From the NCBI GenBank assembly GCA_013362385.1, contig JABFWC010000199.1, forward strand, positions 1 to 5,805: 5,805 nt of DNA, in the 5' to 3' direction. The notes under the pieces are model-generated. The model had not been told where the DNA came from, searched no databases, and saw nothing but the letters and a program-made list of their open reading frames with translations. Shown here in pieces: positions 1 to 5,805 of the stretch. Source of the stretch: Pseudarthrobacter sp. GTDB lineage: Bacteria; Actinomycetota; Actinomycetes; Actinomycetales; Micrococcaceae. Positions within the stretch are counted from its first letter, which is position 1; every line of letters begins with the position of its first letter. The position numbers and the translations under genes were made by a program.

Positions 1-26
1 TCCGCCGGGGAAACCGGCTGCAGGGT

Positions 27-1829
27 TCACAGCCCGGCCTCGAGGGCGCCGGCCCTGCCGGGGCGGTCCGAGAACTGCGCGTTGTAGAGCCTGGCGTAAT
101 AGCTGTTCGCGGACAGGAGGCTTTCATGCGTTCCCTGCTCCACGATGCGTCCATGGTCCATGACGAGAATTAGATCAGCGTTCCTGACTGTGGACAAACG
201 GTGGGCAATCATGAAGCTGGTCCGCCCTTCCTGGAGCCGGCGCATCGCCTGGCGGATCAGCAGTTCGGTCCTGGAATCGACGGAGCTGGTGGCTTCGTCC
301 AGGATCAGCACTGCCCGGCCGGCCAGCTGCGCCCTGGCGATGGTGAGCAGCTGCCGCTGCCCTTGGCTGAGTGGTTCGCCCCCGTTTTCCAGCACGGTGT
401 CGTACCCGTGGGGCAGGGACCGGATGAACCGGTCGGCGTGGCTGGCTTCGGCGGCCGCGACAATGGCGGCCTCAGGGGCGTCCGGCAGGCCGTAGGCAAT
501 GTTGTCCCTGATGGTCCCGGCAAACAGCCACGCGTCCTGCAGGACGATCCCGAACTGCCCCCGCAACCGGTCCCGGGGTATGCCTGCGATGTTCCTCCCG
601 CCTATCGTGATCCGGCCTGACCCGGGCTCCAGGAAGCGCATAAGCAGGTTCACGACCGTGCTTTTGCCCGCTCCGGTGTGCCCGACGATTGCCACGGCCT
701 GGCCAGGCTCCACGGTGAAGGTGAGGTTGCGGACGGCAGGCACAGCGCCCGGATAACCGAACGTGACGTCTTCGAAGGCGACGGACCCCGCGGCCGGGGC
801 TCCAGCGACGGGATTCGCGGGTTCCGGCGGATCCTCCTGTGCGTCCAGCAGCGCGAACACCCGGGCAGCGGAGGCGGCGCAGGACTGCATGACGTTGAGG
901 AGTCCGCCGATTTGCCCCACCGGCTGGGTGAAGAGGCGGCTGAACTGGATAAAGGCCTGGACGCCGCCAATGGTCATGGCGCCCGCGATCACCTCCAGGG
1001 CGCCGACGACCGCCACCGCAATATAGTTCAGGTTGGACATCAGCACCATCAGTGGCTGCACCACGCCGGCGGAGTATTGTGCGGTGCCCGCCGCCCGGGC
1101 CAGCCGCCGGTTGCTTTGGCTGAACACCTCCGCCGCCCGCTCCTGTTGGCCGAAGGCCTTGATGACTTCGTGGCCGCTGATGAATTCCTCGACGTGCGCG
1201 TTGAGCTCGCCGGTTTCCTTCCACTGCCGGGCGAAATGCTCCGCGGACCGCCGTGCCACGAGGACGGTCATGCAGGCCGAGGCAGGGACGATGGCGATGG
1301 CAATGGCCGCCAGGAGCGGCGAGATCCAGAGCATCATGGCAAGGGAACCGGAGAGCATCAGCACCGACACGATCAGCTGGGTGAGGACCTGGTTCAGGGC
1401 CTGGGCGATGTTGTCGACGTCGTTGGTTGCGCGGCTCAGTACGTCGCCCCGGGAGCGTTCCCGGAAGTAGGTTGAGGGCAGCCGGTGGAGTTTGTCCTCG
1501 ACCGAGGCCCGAAGGCCGTACATGAGCCCCTGCACGGCACGTGCCGTCAGCGCACCCTGAATCCAGTTGAACAGGGACGCGAAGATATACATCAGGGCCA
1601 CGGCAGCCAGCAGGATTCCCAGCCGCTCGTCCAGGGTGCCCTGCAGGACCCCGTCCACCACGACGTCGGTGGCGTCGCCCAGGTACTTCGGGGCGACGAC
1701 GTTCAGTCCCGCAAAGGCGCAGGTGGCCCCGACCGCTCCGAGCATCTGGAGCCGGAAAGGGCGCAACAGGCGCAGGAGCCTGCGCGCGGTGGGCCAGAAC
1801 CTGTCGGCGGCCGCCTCCGGCGCCGTCAC
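27..1829 (-). CDS. ABC exporter half-transporter, catalytically complete subunit (MdlB/TM288-like)
   Basis: This is a 600-residue membrane-bound half-transporter with a transmembrane domain fused to an ATPase domain (COG1132, multidrug/lipid exporter type). Hydrophobic segments lie near residues 29-48, 70-92, 150-170, 171-192, 258-283 and 285-300, and a coupling-helix segment (EEFISGHEVIKAF) lies at 214-226. The ATPase domain has A-loop Y359, Walker A GHTGAGKS (383-390), Q-loop Q431, signature LSQGQ (487-491), Walker B ending in D511-E512, D-loop SSVD (515-518) and switch H543. The catalytic Glu and His are both present, but the signature is LSQGQ instead of LSGGQ. The start is GTG at 1829, overlapping the TGA of the upstream ABC gene as GTGA, with a weak GGACGGG ribosome-binding stretch just upstream. 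I infer that it pairs with the upstream gene product as a heterodimer. The length is typical of the family. The substrate cannot be read from the sequence; drugs, lipids or peptides are all possible. Confidence 0.93.
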   Translation of the reverse strand: MTAPEAAADRFWPTARRLLRLLRPFRLQMLGAVGATCAFAGLNVVAPKYLGDATDVVVDGVLQGTLDERLGILLAAVALMYIFASLFNWIQGALTARAVQGLMYGLRASVEDKLHRLPSTYFRERSRGDVLSRATNDVDNIAQALNQVLTQLIVSVLMLSGSLAMMLWISPLLAAIAIAIVPASACMTVLVARRSAEHFARQWKETGELNAHVEEFISGHEVIKAFGQQERAAEVFSQSNRRLARAAGTAQYSAGVVQPLMVLMSNLNYIAVAVVGALEVIAGAMTIGGVQAFIQFSRLFTQPVGQIGGLLNVMQSCAASAARVFALLDAQEDPPEPANPVAGAPAAGSVAFEDVTFGYPGAVPAVRNLTFTVEPGQAVAIVGHTGAGKSTVVNLLMRFLEPGSGRITIGGRNIAGIPRDRLRGQFGIVLQDAWLFAGTIRDNIAYGLPDAPEAAIVAAAEASHADRFIRSLPHGYDTVLENGGEPLSQGQRQLLTIARAQLAGRAVLILDEATSSVDSRTELLIRQAMRRLQEGRTSFMIAHRLSTVRNADLILVMDHGRIVEQGTHESLLSANSYYARLYNAQFSDRPGRAGALEAGL

Positions 1830-3586
1830 AGCGGCCCGTCCAGCACAAGCTGCGATTCGGCAATTTCCCGGTAAGTGGCGGAGGTGCTTAGCAACTCCTG
1901 GTGCGTTCCCTGGGCCACCAGGCGGCCGTCGTCGAGCACCAGGATGAGGTCCGCGCCCTCCACGGCGGAAATACGCTCCGCGACGATGATTACGGTGGCG
2001 CCGCCGAGGCGCCGGTCGAGGGCGTCCCTGAGCCTGGTGTCCGTGTCGTAGTCGAGCGCCGAGAAACTGTCGTCAAAGAGGTACAGCGGCGCCTGGCGCA
2101 GCAGGGCCCGCGCGATGCACAGCCGTTGTCGCTGGCCGCCGGAAAGGCTCGCTCCCCCCTGGCCGACCGGGGTGGCCAGCCCCAGGGGCAGGTCGCGCAT
2201 GAACCGCAGGGTCTGCGCATCCTCCAGGGCCGACCACAGTTCCTCGTCCCCCGCGCCGGGCGCTGCCATGCGCAGGTTTTCCGCAATGGTTCCAGTGAAG
2301 AGATGGGAGTGCTGGGGCACGATGGCCATGCCGGCGCGCAACTGGTCCAGGGGAAGTCCGCGGATGTCGTGCCCGGCGATGGTGATGTGGCCTTCGGTGG
2401 GATCGAGGAACCGCGGGACCAGGTTCAGGAGAGTCGTCTTTCCGCTGCCGGTTGCTCCCAGGACCGCGGTGGTCGTCCCGGGCGCGGCGGTGAAGCTGAT
2501 GTCCGCCAGGACCGGCGCTTCGGCCCCGGGATAGGAAAAGCCGACGCCGTGGAACTCCAGGCGAGCCGGCGGGGCAGGAGCTTTCGTTGGTGCAGGTGAG
2601 TGCACGGCGGTTAGGTGCGCGGCCGTGTCCCGGACGGACGGCTCGGTATCCAGGACCGCCTGGATACGCTCGGCGCAGACGGCGGCACGGGGCGCGGTCA
2701 TGAGGACGTACATGGCCATCATGATTGCCAGCAGGATCTGCATGATGTATGTGATGAAAGCAGTCAGCGCCCCCAGGTTCATCTGGCCCGCCTGGATGCG
2801 GTGTCCGCCGAACCAGACGATGGCGACCGAACTGATGTTCACCACCAGCATGATCATGGGCAGCATTCCCGCCACCAGCAGCGCGGATTGGAGGTTGTTC
2901 GCTGTCAGCCCCGCATTGGTGGCAGCGAACCGGCGCACCTCGTGGTCCTGGCGGACAAAGGCGCGGATGACGTCGACGCCAATGATCTGTTCCCGGAGGA
3001 TGCCGCCTGCACGGTCGAGCAGGTCCTGGCCCTCCCGGTAGAGCGGGATCAGCCGGCGCACGATCAGGTACATGATGAGCAGGAGCAGGGGCACGACGAC
3101 GATCACCACGACTGACAGCGCCGCGTCCTGCTGCAGGGCGAGGATGATTCCCCCCAGTCCCATCGCCGGGCCGGCTACCAGCATGGTGAAGACCAGGACG
3201 GCGAACGCCTGGATCTGCTGGGCGTCATTGGTGGCACGGGTCGTCAGGCTTTGCGTTCCGAAAAGGGCCACGTCCTGCGAGGACAGCGACTGCACCTTGG
3301 TGAAGATCTCGGCCCGAAGACGCCGTCCGATGCGCATCGCGACCAGGGCACCGAGGTAGCCGGCGGCGACGGCAGATGCGGCCTGCACCGCGGCAATGAC
3401 CGCCATGACCGCGCCGAGCCGTGCAATGACCTCCGTGTTGCCGGCCACGATGCCGTGGTCGATGATCGCCGCGTTCACGGTCGGCAGCAAAAGGTTAGCC
3501 GCCGCCTGGACAAGCTGCAGCAGCACGATGAAGCCGACACGCCGCCCCTGGCCTTCCAGCAGCCGCCTCATGAGTCCAACCAGCAA
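1826..3586 (-). CDS. ABC exporter half-transporter, degenerate-site subunit (MdlA/TM287-like)
   Basis: This is an inner-membrane half-transporter of 586 residues from the TTG start chosen here. Hydrophobic segments lie near residues 19-38, 54-81, 130-150, 156-177, 233-261 and 271-296, followed by an Ala/Pro-rich linker (about 325-342) and an ATPase domain. Walker A is GATGSGKT (377-384), the Q-loop residue is Q425 and the signature is canonical LSGGQ (481-485). Walker B ends in D505-D506, so the catalytic Glu is Asp, and the switch His is replaced by Glu (AER, 536-538). These are the hallmarks of the non-hydrolysing partner in heterodimeric exporters. The TTG at 3586 was chosen because a G-run lies 4 bases upstream, the protein then begins at the usual distance before the first membrane helix, and a -10 hexamer at 3651-3656 would leave the longer ATG start (3652, 608 residues) outside the transcript. 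An ATG at 3571 (581 residues) is the main alternative. The stop overlaps the next ABC gene by 4 bp. Confidence 0.9.
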   Translation of the reverse strand: MLVGLMRRLLEGQGRRVGFIVLLQLVQAAANLLLPTVNAAIIDHGIVAGNTEVIARLGAVMAVIAAVQAASAVAAGYLGALVAMRIGRRLRAEIFTKVQSLSSQDVALFGTQSLTTRATNDAQQIQAFAVLVFTMLVAGPAMGLGGIILALQQDAALSVVVIVVVPLLLLIMYLIVRRLIPLYREGQDLLDRAGGILREQIIGVDVIRAFVRQDHEVRRFAATNAGLTANNLQSALLVAGMLPMIMLVVNISSVAIVWFGGHRIQAGQMNLGALTAFITYIMQILLAIMMAMYVLMTAPRAAVCAERIQAVLDTEPSVRDTAAHLTAVHSPAPTKAPAPPARLEFHGVGFSYPGAEAPVLADISFTAAPGTTTAVLGATGSGKTTLLNLVPRFLDPTEGHITIAGHDIRGLPLDQLRAGMAIVPQHSHLFTGTIAENLRMAAPGAGDEELWSALEDAQTLRFMRDLPLGLATPVGQGGASLSGGQRQRLCIARALLRQAPLYLFDDSFSALDYDTDTRLRDALDRRLGGATVIIVAERISAVEGADLILVLDDGRLVAQGTHQELLSTSATYREIAESQLVLDGPL

Positions 3587-3590
3587 AATA

Positions 3591-3596
3591 CCCCCC
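3591..3596 (-). promoter_or_regulatory. Ribosome-binding site deciding a TTG start
   Basis: On the minus strand a run of six G lies 4 bases before the in-frame TTG at 3586. It can pair with the anti-Shine-Dalgarno sequence using a G-U wobble. The ATG at 3571 lies 19 bases beyond the run and has only a weak GGA near it, and the ATG at 3652 has no purine-rich stretch in front. The spacing of 4 is a little short, so a CTG at 3583 (spacing 7) cannot be excluded. Confidence 0.45.
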
Positions 3597-3650
3597 GTAC
3601 ATGCGGTAGCCCAAGGAGGGCCGGCGGCTTGACCCTGAAGCTCTGGCGAC

Positions 3651-3656
3651 ATTGTA
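3651..3656 (-). promoter_or_regulatory. Putative -10 element for the ABC exporter operon
   Basis: The minus strand reads TACAAT here, five of six matches to the sigma-70 family consensus TATAAT, in an AT-richer patch of otherwise GC-rich DNA. Transcription would begin near 3644 and give a leader of about 58 bases before the TTG at 3586. No good -35 sits at 17 bases. A GTGACA hexamer (five of six to TTGACA) lies at 3678-3683, but the 21-base spacer is too long for a normal promoter, so an activator-dependent or -10-driven promoter is possible. Confidence 0.45.
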
Positions 3657-3678
3657 AGCCAGATTACTTTCGCTCGCT

Positions 3679-3693
3679 GTCACAGCCTGTGAC
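3679..3693. promoter_or_regulatory. Perfect 15-bp palindrome, candidate operator
   Basis: GTCACAG-C-CTGTGAC is a perfect inverted repeat with 7-bp arms around one central base. It lies in the gap between tam and the ABC exporter genes, centred 30 bases upstream of the -10 hexamer at 3651-3656, so it covers or abuts the -35 region. A site there would suit a dimeric regulator, repressor or activator, of the exporter genes. I do not recognise the regulator family. It resembles CRP half-sites (TGTGA), but the halves are in the opposite order, so it is not a standard CRP/GlxR site. Confidence 0.45.
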
Positions 3694-3720
3694 GGTGTTG
3701 GAAAACCCGCCGGCCGGCCA

Positions 3721-4500
3721 TCAGCCCTGCTTTTGGCCTACTGCGAAGATGCGCCGGAAGGGAAACACCGTGCCGTGCACGCCCCGCGGGTATGCGGTCC
3801 GCAGGGCGGCCGCGTACTCCGCCTCGAAAGCGGCGCCGTCAGCGGCCGGCAGGGCGGCGATCACCGGCCGCAGCGCGGTCCCGCGGACCCATTCCAGCAC
3901 GGCGTCCGGCCCCGGCAGGACCTGCTGGTAACTCGTTTCCCACGCGTCCGCCGCGCAGCCGGCGTCGAGCAGGATGCCAAGGTAGTCGGCCGGCTCGCCC
4001 ACCGCTTCGCCGCCTCGCAGAATACCCCCAAGTTTGGCAGCCCAGCGCTCCGACGACGCCAACTCACGCATCAAAGCATGCGAGGGGGCATTGAAGTTTC
4101 CGGGGACCTGCATCGCGAACCAGGCGCCCGGGCGGAGCGCCTCCAGCCACGCCCGGATCAGGTCCTGGTGTCCGGGCACCCACTGCAGGGCGGCGTTGCT
4201 GACGATGACGTCCGTCTCCGGGCCCGGCATCCAGCCTGCAATATCCGCCTGCTCGAACCGGAGGGCCGGCGTTTGCTCCGCCAGTTGCGCCGCCTTGGCG
4301 AGCATTTCGGCCGAGGAATCCAGGCCCACCACCTCGGCGCCGGGCCAGCGGCCGGCGAGCGTGGCCGTCAGGTTCCCCGGCCCGCAGCCCAGGTCAACCA
4401 CCTGGGCGGGCCGCATGGCGCGGATCCTTGCAGTGAGGTCGAAGAAGGGCCGGTCGCGGTAGTCGCCGAACTGGACATACTTCGCGGGGTCCCATTTCAT
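3721..4500 (-). CDS. tam: Trans-aconitate 2-methyltransferase
   Basis: This 259-residue class I SAM-dependent methyltransferase closely follows the known E. coli Tam protein (252 residues). It transfers a methyl group from S-adenosylmethionine to trans-aconitate in the cytosol (EC 2.1.1.144), a reaction thought to relieve inhibition of aconitase by this spontaneous cis-aconitate isomer. Visible elements are the N-terminal WDPAKYVQF (3-11), SAM-binding motif I VVDLGCGPGN (34-43), the ribose-binding acidic residue D61 in GLDSS, D86 in QADIAGW, NAALQWVPGH (102-111), MQVPGNF (130-136), and the Tam-type EWVRGTALRP (203-212). The ATG at 4500 is preceded by GGAG with a 6-base spacer. The open frame extends upstream to 4596, but that extension is Arg-rich, lacks family similarity and would overlap the divergent helicase start. 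No citric-acid-cycle gene is visible nearby. The family assignment is strong; the exact substrate rests on family knowledge. Confidence 0.88.
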   Translation of the reverse strand: MKWDPAKYVQFGDYRDRPFFDLTARIRAMRPAQVVDLGCGPGNLTATLAGRWPGAEVVGLDSSAEMLAKAAQLAEQTPALRFEQADIAGWMPGPETDVIVSNAALQWVPGHQDLIRAWLEALRPGAWFAMQVPGNFNAPSHALMRELASSERWAAKLGGILRGGEAVGEPADYLGILLDAGCAADAWETSYQQVLPGPDAVLEWVRGTALRPVIAALPAADGAAFEAEYAAALRTAYPRGVHGTVFPFRRIFAVGQKQG

Positions 4501-4506
4501 CAATTT

Positions 4507-4510
4507 CTCC
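4507..4510 (-). promoter_or_regulatory. Shine-Dalgarno site of tam
   Basis: GGAG on the minus strand lies 6 bases before the ATG at 4500. It supports the 259-residue start over the longer open frame. Confidence 0.65.
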
Positions 4511-4540
4511 ACTTTCGGCGCGCGTCCAGGTACTGCCCGT

Positions 4541-4546
4541 AGCCTA
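4541..4546 (-). promoter_or_regulatory. Possible -10 element for tam
   Basis: TAGGCT on the minus strand fits the loose actinobacterial -10 pattern TANNNT. It would place the transcription start near 4534, giving a leader of about 34 bases that contains the GGAG site. No convincing -35 hexamer is seen, so this is a weak call. Confidence 0.25.
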
Positions 4547-4581
4547 ACCCGGCCGCGCGGGAACCCCCGCTCCCGGGGCAC

Positions 4582-4587
4582 TAAGCT
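4582..4587 (+). promoter_or_regulatory. Possible -10 element giving a near-leaderless helicase mRNA
   Basis: TAAGCT fits the TANNNT pattern and ends 8 bases before the helicase ATG at 4596. Transcription would start at about 4594-4596, so the mRNA would have little or no leader. This agrees with the lack of a good Shine-Dalgarno sequence (only GGA at 4588-4590) and with how common leaderless mRNAs are in actinobacteria. No -35 match is visible. Confidence 0.3.
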
Positions 4588-4595
4588 GGAAACCA

Positions 4596-5805
4596 ATGAA
4601 ACTCGTTGACCAGCTGACCTACTTCCCTGCCCGGAACGTTCCCGCCGCCGTAGATCCTGACGACCTCTACACCCGGTTCCTGGAGTGGACGGAAAGCCGG
4701 GGGCTGTCGCTGTACCCGGCCCAGGACGAGGCGATCATGGAACTGGCAACGGGCGCGAACGTCATCCTCGCCACGCCCACCGGGTCGGGTAAATCGCTGG
4801 TGGCCATCGCGGCGCATTTCCAGGCCATGGCCCAGGGCCGGCGCAGCTACTACACGGCGCCGATCAAGGCACTGGTGTCGGAAAAGTTCTTTGCCCTGTG
4901 CGACATCTTCGGCGCGGAGAACGTCGGCATGATCACCGGTGATTCCGGCGTCAACCAGGATGCTCCCATCATCTGCTGCACCGCCGAGATCCTCGCGAAC
5001 ATCGCCTTGCGCGAGGGGTCGGCAGCGGAGCTGGGCGCCGTCATCATGGACGAGTTCCACTTCTACTCCGACCCGCAGCGCGGCTGGGCGTGGCAGGTTC
5101 CGCTGCTGGAGCTTCCGCAGGCACAGTTCCTGCTGATGTCCGCCACCCTGGGCGACGTGAGCCGGTTCGAAGATGGCCTTACCTCGCTTACCGGACGTCC
5201 CACCACCACTGTCAGTTCCGCCCAGCGGCCCATTCCACTGCACTACTACTACCACCAGACTCCGGTGCACGAAACGCTGGAGGAGCTGCTGTCCACCCGG
5301 CAGGTGCCGGTCTACGTGGTGCATTTCAGCCAGATCGAAGCGATCGACCGCGCCCAGAACCTGATGAGCATCAACATGTGCACACGGGAGGAAAAGGACA
5401 AAATTGCCGAGCTGATCGCCAATTTCCGGTTCGCTGCCGGCTTCGGCAAAACGCTCAACAGGCTGGTCCGCCACGGCATCGGCGTCCACCATGCAGGCAT
5501 GCTGCCCAAATACCGCCGGCTCGTGGAGCAGCTGGCACAGGCAGGGCTGCTGAAGGTCATTTGCGGCACCGACACCCTGGGCGTCGGCATCAACGTTCCC
5601 ATCCGCACGGTGCTGCTGACGGCGTTGAGCAAATACGACGGCGTCCGCACCCGGCTACTGAACTCCCGGGAGTTCCACCAGATCGCCGGCCGGGCCGGCC
5701 GGGCCGGCTACGACACCGCCGGAACCGTGGTGGTGCAGGCCCCCGAGCACGTGATCGAGACTGTCAAGGCCATGGCCAAGGCCACCGCCAAATTCGGCGA
5801 CGACC
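4596..5805 (+). CDS. DExH-box (Ski2-like) helicase, DUF3516 type, C-terminus cut by window edge
   Basis: The first 403 residues of a superfamily 2 helicase are present and the frame is still open at the window end. Motifs appear in order: Q-like YPAQ (40-43), motif [10 protein letters not shown] (59-67), motif Ia [10 protein letters not shown] (88-97), TGD (114-116), CTAEIL (128-133), motif II DEFH (152-155), motif III SAT (182-184), motif IV region VYVVHFSQ (239-246), [14 protein letters not shown] (298-311), motif V region [13 protein letters not shown] (323-335) and motif [12 protein letters not shown] (362-371). The DEFH box and the [10 protein letters not shown] block are typical of Ski2-like RNA helicases, and the sequence resembles actinobacterial helicases annotated with a C-terminal DUF3516 domain, whose full length is roughly twice what is seen here. 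The expected role is ATP-driven unwinding of RNA or structured nucleic acid; the exact substrate is not established. It is divergent from tam with a 95-bp gap and has no strong ribosome-binding site. Confidence 0.9.
   Translation, partial: MKLVDQLTYFPARNVPAAVDPDDLYTRFLEWTESRGLSLYPAQDEAIMELATGANVILATPTGSGKSLVAIAAHFQAMAQGRRSYYTAPIKALVSEKFFALCDIFGAENVGMITGDSGVNQDAPIICCTAEILANIALREGSAAELGAVIMDEFHFYSDPQRGWAWQVPLLELPQAQFLLMSATLGDVSRFEDGLTSLTGRPTTTVSSAQRPIPLHYYYHQTPVHETLEELLSTRQVPVYVVHFSQIEAIDRAQNLMSINMCTREEKDKIAELIANFRFAAGFGKTLNRLVRHGIGVHHAGMLPKYRRLVEQLAQAGLLKVICGTDTLGVGINVPIRTVLLTALSKYDGVRTRLLNSREFHQIAGRAGRAGYDTAGTVVVQAPEHVIETVKAMAKATAKFGDD
5685..5708 (+). repeat. Short in-frame tandem repeat coding for helicase motif VI
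   Basis: GCCGGCCGG occurs twice in tandem followed by GCCGGC, 24 bases in total, encoding Ala-Gly-Arg, Ala-Gly-Arg, Ala-Gly. It is the conserved AGRAGRAG of motif VI written with identical codons. The repeat reflects protein constraint plus GC-rich codon choice; it is not a mobile element. Confidence 0.7.

Noticed and set aside
472..1863. Minus-strand open frame of 463 codons overlapping the ABC gene at 27-1829 in another frame
   Set aside because: It is Arg/Gly/Pro-rich, low in complexity and without motifs, while the alternative frame encodes a complete ABC exporter. It is a shadow.
3679..3693. Palindrome as a CRP/GlxR binding site
   Set aside because: CRP-family sites read TGTGA-N6-TCACA. 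Here the half-sites are in reversed order (TCACAG-CTGTGA with one central base), so the match is not valid.
3694..3720. GCCGGCCGGC followed by TTTT (minus strand) just after the tam stop, terminator-like
   Set aside because: The 10-base sequence is self-complementary with no loop, and the T-run is only four bases. A stable stem-loop terminator cannot be drawn convincingly.
3613..3931. Plus-strand AAGGAGGG (3613-3620) followed 8 bases later by TTG at 3629 and an open frame to 3931
   Set aside because: The Shine-Dalgarno match is striking, but the frame is about 100 residues, runs antisense through the exporter promoter and the 3' end of tam, and its Arg/Ser/Ala-rich product resembles no family. 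It is best explained as a GC-rich shadow frame.
4565..4580. Small inverted repeat CCCCG-CTCC-CGGGG in the divergent intergenic region
   Set aside because: A five-base GC stem is expected by chance in DNA of this composition, and it is neither followed by a T-run nor placed like an operator.
4501..4596. 32-residue N-terminal extension of tam up to a TTG at 4596
   Set aside because: The extension is Arg-rich, has no family counterpart and would overlap the helicase start codon. The ATG at 4500 has a proper GGAG site.
4581..5492. Minus-strand open frame of about 300 codons opposite the helicase
   Set aside because: It lies wholly opposite a frame with every helicase motif in order. Long antisense frames are expected in GC-rich coding DNA, and its product shows no domain I recognise.

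Overview
The window is visibly GC-rich with strong G/C preference at third codon positions, GTG and TTG starts, and protein sequences that read like those of the Micrococcaceae (an Arthrobacter/Pseudarthrobacter-type actinobacterium). The organism call rests on recognising the protein families, not on a search.

Layout. Positions 27-3586 (minus strand) hold two consecutive half-size ABC exporter genes that overlap by 4 bp. The upstream gene (1826-3586) has degenerate ATPase residues and the downstream gene (27-1829) has a complete catalytic set, which is the signature of an asymmetric heterodimeric exporter (TM287/288, BmrCD, LmrCD type). A 134-bp gap upstream (3587-3720) carries a good -10 hexamer and a perfect 15-bp palindrome that looks like an operator. 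Next, 3721-4500 (minus) is a trans-aconitate 2-methyltransferase (tam). A 95-bp divergent intergenic region (4501-4595) follows. From 4596 to the window edge (plus) runs the N-terminal part of a Ski2-like DExH helicase of the actinobacterial DUF3516 type; its C-terminus lies outside the window.

How the genes relate. The two ABC half-transporters almost certainly work as one complex and are translationally coupled. tam lies on the same strand upstream of them, with no clear terminator between, so read-through is possible, but the ABC genes appear to have their own promoter. The helicase is transcribed divergently and has no evident functional link to the others.

No RNA gene, CRISPR array, insertion sequence or attachment site was recognised, and no gene-free stretch exceeds 300 bases. 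Positions 1-26, downstream of the last ABC gene, show nothing recognisable. The region looks like ordinary chromosomal backbone. The points most worth checking are the ABC asymmetry, the palindrome/promoter, and the start codon of the first ABC gene. I did not find a convincing new biological system here.
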